Of a stretch of 64,000 bases of DNA, positions 58,651 to 64,000 are shown one piece after another. The stretch covers positions 23,765,070 to 23,829,069 of the forward strand of contig NC_092671.1 of NCBI RefSeq assembly GCF_964355755.1, given 5' to 3'. This stretch comes from Antedon mediterranea (taxonomy: Eukaryota; Echinodermata; Crinoidea; Comatulida; Antedonidae). A program made the translations under genes and the position numbers. The first letter of the stretch is position 1, and each line of letters starts with the position of its first letter. A model generated the notes under the pieces. It was not told the DNA's origin. It saw only the letters and a program-made list of their open reading frames with translations, and did not search any database.

Positions 58651-59977
58651 AAAATCTTCGATAAAGTCAAAAGATTATAAACGAGAACTTATTTAATATT
58701 AGTCCGGGTTCCCTGCACCCCTTCCCTGCATCCCTACCTTTTTTTTTGTATTTTGATGTACCTATATATCCGGTGAACTAAAAAATAGATGTTAACATCG
58801 AATATCCTCATTCCCGAGATGGGTTTTTAACGTATTTTAAAAAACGATTTAATTTCAGATTTTTTACCAATTTGGGGTAGGGGGTAATACAAATAGCCAT
58901 AAGTACAGTTTTCCTTGAACAAATCATTCATTCTTGGTATCAATGTATAGACATTAATGACATTACAAAAGGTCAAAAGGTCACATCTTTTTTGAAAAGG
59001 AAAAAATATCTGGTATCTACAAATATGTCAATATAGGCATATCTTATACCAACATTGTTGTTCAAAAATTTGCTAAAATGATTCATATATGATAGCTAGG
59101 TATATGAAATCTGATTCATCCATATAACCATTTTTAGGTATATGTATATAGCTATAAATATGTACACAACTTAACAGAATCAGTTTAATTGTTTCGTGCA
59201 TTTTTGGGAGTAGGCCTAAACAATACAGTTTGATCGGAATTTCAAGTAATTATAGTGGAAGAGATTATATGAGATACGAGCGTGCGCACGCCGCACAAAT
59301 CAGACTTGAACGCAATGAATGAACTCAGAGAGACCAATTAGCACGAATTACCATGTACCAGTAAATATAAAATTGTAATACTGTATTATGAACTTGAAAT
59401 ATTTCACCCATTTGGGCAAGAGGAGGGTAGGCATATCATATAGCTACTGAATCTAGCTAAAAAATATGGTGAACTGGGACAAAATTGTAGACAAAGGCTT
59501 TTGGTTTTAAATGAATGTATATGTTGTCCTGACAACATACAACAAATCAACCCTCCATCATCCACCGCCTTTATAATGCAAATGAGCATAAATATTCAAA
59601 TTAGCTATAAAACCCATATTTTCACGGTATCTCCTATACTAATAATCCATTCATTACAATTTTGTGGCAAACCACATGTTTTCATACCCAATGAACACAT
59701 TTAAAGCATTTTCAGTGATCAAATACCATGTATAACAGGTGAAACGCAATTTAAGTCACGCTTGAGTGATGTTTATCCAAAATTAACATTTTTTCTGTAG
59801 ATTTAGGTTCAGATAACCCGCTACTCTACGCTTTCTTTTGTTTTTATGAACCACAAACAATATTAACAGATAACTAATGTGACCTTGTGTTTGTGATTAT
59901 ATTTGTAAATTGTATTATATTGACTGAAATGTATGTGCAATGTTAGATACAGACGTACTACAGTTATATATTCACCT
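58651..59977. other. region upstream of HEXIM, nothing recognised
   Basis: No exon, RNA gene or named repeat is seen. Confidence 0.3.
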
Positions 59978-60534
59978 TGTTGAACCCACAAATGTGAAAA
60001 CAATTACAAATGTGAAAACGTATTACCCTCACATGTGAAAACAACCACAAATGTAAAAACAGCACCCACAAATGTGAAAAAAAAAGACAGACCTTTTCGA
60101 ACACAAATGTAAAAAAAAATCAAATCAAATTTAGTGCTAGACCCAAACAATTTTAATCGAGTTAATGTTTTTTATATACATTGTATTGAGTTAACATTAA
60201 CGACGACCCTAACAGACGTATCGTGAACACACAATTTTATTGAAACAACTCAATACACATGACACTCGAATACACATTAGCACTAAATTTGATTTGAATG
60301 TTTTTTACATTTGTGGGCTATTTTTTTTACATTCGTGGGCGTTATCACATTGTGGGCGATGATCGTTTTCACATTTGTGGGCGCTGTTTATTACATTTGT
60401 GGGTGATGCGTTTTTACATTTGTGGTTGTTTTCACATTTGTGAGTGATGCGTTTTCACATTTGTGGGTGATGCGTTTTCACATTTGTGGTTGTTTTCACA
60501 TTTTTGGGCGTTTTCACATTTTGTGGGTTCAACA
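59978..60534. mobile_element. iteron-ended foldback element, copy 2 (complete)
   Basis: Outer ends TGTTGAACCCACAAA (59978) and TTTGTGGGTTCAACA (to 60534) are inverted repeats. The left array has about six CCCACAAATGTGAAAAC-type units (59985-60115), the right about eleven reverse-complement units (60300-60528). The core gacgaccctaacagac and tatcgtgaacacacaatt matches copy 1. Length 557 bp, no coding capacity. Confidence 0.75.
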
Positions 60535-61766
60535 CACATTCATTCTTCTACATGATTCCCACAGGTAACGGGACATTCTAATTGTAGGCTACTTGTAACA
60601 TTCATTACATGCAGTAGACGTTATACCCTTGTTCACAATTACACCTATACCTATGTGTGCTCATTATTTTTTTAAAGAAATAATATTTTATTTTAATTAA
60701 TAGACTTAAAAGAGAGGAGATATGCACCGCTGAAAGATATGGCTTATGCCTGTGTATCTCATCTGATACGCTCCTATGATCTAGGTACGTCATGGAACAA
60801 CTAGAACAAACAACAAGAACAAATTTAAATATAGGCCTAAACGAAAGCACACATTTATTCCAATTAAGTTTTTCCAAAAGATATGATATCTCATTATCAT
60901 TCTATCCATGTTAGGAGTTGTAGTTTTATAAAGTTATATTTACAGTACAATGATAATCAATAATTTCATAGTTTAACATGACTTAAGTTTGCATCAAATG
61001 ACACATTTAGGTTAAGCAATGGTTTGCCTAGAGGTAGTAGACTCAATTAATAGTCTTGTTCATAGTGAGCAAGTATTTTTTTTATGTACTGCTTTTTAAA
61101 GTTTCTAACTAAACTTTACTCTGCTTTTTTTTTCTCACGTTATTGCTTTTTTCATGTCTGGTTAAAGGACAGACTTCCTTTTCCTAGTCTGTCGATTTAA
61201 GACATTGCATTACAGAAAGGAATGCCACAAAACAGGATCCTCTGGTAAGGAACTGACTTTTTAACACATTAAACCAATGACCATCACATCGTATCTTTGA
61301 ATTTTCTTATGGCTATCTTTCTATGGTCAATAAATGACAATTATACTCACCCCAAAATTGGCCGATCTTTTCTATTTCAAGAATGCCTTTTAATACACAT
61401 GGTCAATTCCACAAAAATAAAGATTCATAATTGGTATATTAAGGGATAATCTTGATACAGAAGGGATCACTACAATCAGGTGTGAAGGTTATTATGATTT
61501 ATTGACAGGCATAAAAGGTCCCAAAACTGTTTTTTTTTGGAGTTGACATCATCATACGTTTCATGTATGTGGGACATTCGAGAAGTTAAAAAGTCAGTTC
61601 TAATTCGAGGTTTCTGATTTTGTAGAGTCATTACAGTACAACGGTTGAGGAATACGCACCAAAAGAACTTGAAAATGATAATGTGATACCATATCGTTTG
61701 GCAATAATCTAATGAAAATATCGATGTGTGTTTTTTTTATTCTCGTTTTTTGAAAACGTAATTAAA
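60535..61766. other. intergenic, nothing recognised
   Basis: No supported feature. Confidence 0.3.
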
Positions 61767-61843
<77 letters not shown>

Positions 61844-61888
61844 GTGTTATTATTATTGTTATTATTATTATTATTAGTGTTAGTGTTA

Positions 61889-61947
<59 letters not shown>

Positions 61948-62229
61948 TATTGCCAAAAACCAGTTACAAACATACAAAAACACAGAAACTAAGGGAGTAG
62001 GCAGGAACCTAATCACTATAACAAGAGTTCAGGTTCCGTACTCCCAAAGTAACAACTATAAAAAATAAATAAAGGATTCAAGAAAAAATACAAATAGACG
62101 AATCAACAGTGTCAATATAAAACAAAAGGATAAATTACTTATAGTCGATTCAACAAAGTCAATATAATACATGTGATTTAAGTGAATTTAAAAATGTTGG
62201 AAAACTGTCTAAAATTAAAGAAATTTTAA

Positions 62230-62571
62230 TCATTTCCGGTAACTCTTCCCATAACCTATAGGGAATATGTTAATAGCGGAATGATGAAGACAATTGATTC
62301 GAGCATAGTGATGAATGAACTTGAGTGTATCAAGGTGACGGCCATTAATAACTACAGATTGACGAACACTACTACAATCAACCGTTCCAATAAGTGATTT
62401 ACAAACAAAGGATAACAGAAGATAATTTCTTCGATTAGATAGTGTAGGCCAATTTAGCTTAGTGAGACGTTCCTCGTATTCCATTCCACCTCTTCTTTGT
62501 TTGAGGACAAGCCTAGTAGCCCTTCGCTGGACTGCCTCAATACGTTCCGTAAGTTTTTTGGTTCGAGGCAA
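62230..62571 (-). pseudogene. LINE RT C-terminal ORF
   Basis: LTERIEAVQRRATRLVLKQR, YEERLTKLNWPTLSNRRNYL and LSFVCKSLIG follow the C-terminal pattern (IE.VQRRAT..., Y..RL..L....L..RR......). Confidence 0.75.
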
Positions 62572-63125
62572 CCACGCAGGGACACCATATTCAAGGATGG
62601 GGACAATGAGAGCTTTATGAGCGAGAAAATTGCTGAAGGGGATGGTCCTCCTGCAATACTAGTAATAAAACCCAACATTCGATTTGAACGAGAAATAATT
62701 AAGTTTACATGGCCATCCCAAGTAAGATCACTATTAATCGTGACCCCCGGATGACAATGACTAGATACGGATTTAATAGGCAAGTCATTTATATGATAAA
62801 CAGGTCTATACTCTTTCCTTGACCTTGTAATGTGGAGAACCTTGGTTTTATTTAAGTTAAGCTCCATTTCATTTAGATCACACCAAGAGGAAAGCCTGAT
62901 CAGATCGCACTGAAGAACAACTTCATCGTCTACTGCAAATATATTTCTATAAATTATCGTGTCATCGGCAAACAATGCACATGGGGAGATAATAGATGAG
63001 GGAAGGTCATTTATAAACAAGTTAAAAATAAGGGGTCCAAGTACGCTGCCCTGTGGTATGCCAGCGGTAACTGGGGATGATGGGCTAATGGATCCTTGAG
63101 ACAAGACTCTTTGGGAACGTCCCAA
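62454..63125 (-). pseudogene. LINE RT palm/thumb ORF
   Basis: TAGIPQGSVLGPLIFNLFIN, CALFADDTIIY (FADD), LNLNKTKVLHI, HPGVTINSDLTWDGHVN and SRSNRMLGFI give RT blocks 4-7 of a LINE. The last ~40 residues are off-frame. Confidence 0.8.
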
Positions 63126-63574
63126 TAGAAATGACTTGATCCATTTCCAGAGACATTGCCTCTGATATTGAAGTGACTAGCCAGCTTCTTTAAAATAATA
63201 TGGTGAGGCAGTTTATCAAACGCTTTGGCGTAGTCGAGAAAGATAACATCAATTATGGGGGCTTTAGTTTTATCCAGCGAAGATGCCCAGGAATGAGTTA
63301 GGTTGGTAAGTTGAGTAACACAGGAACGGGAGGGAAAAAAATCCGTGCTGGGCTTCTGTAATTGGACAATAAGCAACGTGATCAGATATACTTGAAAATA
63401 GTATTTTTTCAAGCAGTTTCGAACATATAGGGGTAAGGGATATAGGTCTGTAATTACAAATTGCATTTTTATCACCAGATTTAAATATAGGAGTGATATG
63501 GGACATTTTCCACTTAGCGGGAATTTCCCCCATACGCAGGGACAAGTTAAACAAATTAAATAATGGTGGAGCAA
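63011..63574 (-). pseudogene. LINE RT middle ORF (frame-shifted)
   Basis: DFFPSRSCVTQLTNLTHSWA and VIFLDYAKAFDKLPHHIILK (first catalytic D) are in this frame. The part before the RSCVTQL block is off-frame translation of the preceding block. Confidence 0.65.
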
Positions 63575-63959
63575 TAAATTCGGAAGCAGATTTCAAAATA
63601 TATGGATGCACGGAATCAGGACCTGGAGATTTATTAGACGAAAGTTCATTAATCACCTTCTCAACATTATAAACGTTAAAGTTAAGTTGAGAAAGTTCAG
63701 GGATTGGGACATTACAAATCGAAGGTTCACAGCTGGGAATTATGGGTGGGTAAAAAACAGAAACAAAAAAAGCATTAAATGAGCTAGCAATTACAGGGTG
63801 TGACGAAACATTCACATCGTTAATATTAAAAGATAATGGTGCTGGTGATCTTCTACGTTCTCTAACAAAACGCCAGAAAGTATTACAATGAAATATTATT
63901 TTTCCACACAAATAAGAACACACATACAGATGTAGCCTGTGGAAATAAAAGTAAAACAT
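63270..63959 (-). pseudogene. LINE RT N-terminal ORF
   Basis: LSSNKSPGPDSVHPYILKSA, GEIPAKWKMSHITPIFKSGD, NYRPISLTPICSKLLEKILF and EAQHGF are the first RT blocks. The frame then shifts. Confidence 0.75.
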
Positions 63960-64000
63960 TGAAAAAAAAAGGCCACGGGCTTCTTTAGTACTTTTGGGTG

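Larger units (their letters stand above)
61767..63965 (-). mobile_element. LINE (jockey/CR1 group) with long (AAT)n tail, dead
   Basis: Minus-strand order: linker (FWRFVRERRRSPAP), RT and C-terminal region. It ends at GGCAATAAATAATAATAA, after which (AAT)n runs for about 180 bases (61767-61948). Frames shift at least three times (near 63330, 63130 and 62500). The 5' part, including the endonuclease, is not identified before the window edge. Confidence 0.8.

Noticed and set aside
61762-62068. Poly-asparagine and poly-leucine frames.
   Set aside because: They are translations of the (AAT)n tail of the LINE.

Overview
The window is animal nuclear DNA: AT-rich, intron-rich and full of transposable elements. 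Two protein-coding genes are supported. The chimeric 5S rRNA/tRNA SINE, the CR1/L2-type LINEs and the frequent 'taggcctag' words suggest an invertebrate deuterostome, perhaps an echinoderm. That placement is inference only.

Gene 1 is ALIX/PDCD6IP on the + strand. Fourteen coding exons between 4637 and 46828, all with GT/AG borders and matching phases, encode the last 794 residues. The first ~70 residues of the BRO1 domain are not in the window and presumably lie upstream of base 1. ALIX is an ESCRT adaptor: BRO1 binds ESCRT-III, the V domain binds YPXnL ligands, and the proline-rich tail binds TSG101, ALG-2 and SH3 proteins. Gene 2 is a single-exon HEXIM gene on the - strand (57410-58345), encoding an RNA-dependent inhibitor of P-TEFb. 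The two genes are convergent, separated by ~10.6 kb of repeats, with no visible functional link.

Layout. 1-4636: intron with + strand LINE debris, a 638-bp tandem duplication and Helentron-like ends. 4637-11045: six BRO1 exons, with a 1.8-kb inverted-repeat-bounded element in one intron. 11046-14644: intron with a 2-kb TA-flanked element that contains a second, 392-bp element. 15200-17855: dead antisense LINE. 18009-19483: Helentron-like element. 21282-24456: hammerhead-like motif, LINE interrupted by a DNA element, 23-bp minisatellite. 25116-26126 and 30322-33820: more Helentron-like elements. 28232-28912: solo LTR. 34090-37325: ~480-bp inverted repeats around a 30-bp minisatellite, followed by a SINE. 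40203-41488: hAT-like element. 42120-44595: second antisense LINE. 46012-46350: 5S/tRNA SINE just before the last ALIX exon. 46829-57369: intergenic, with a Penelope-like fragment, a second hammerhead-like motif, Helentron-like copies, an iteron-ended foldback element, a 43-bp tandem array and a 194-bp palindromic MITE. 58346-64000: HEXIM upstream region, a second iteron-ended foldback element, and a LINE ending in a long (AAT)n tail.

The most interesting non-genic signal is a set of non-autonomous elements with one terminal design: a left hairpin, a matching right arm, then a right hairpin. The arm sequences differ between subfamilies while keeping their complementarity. A second signal is a pair of foldback elements whose ends are arrays of a ~17-bp unit facing each other.
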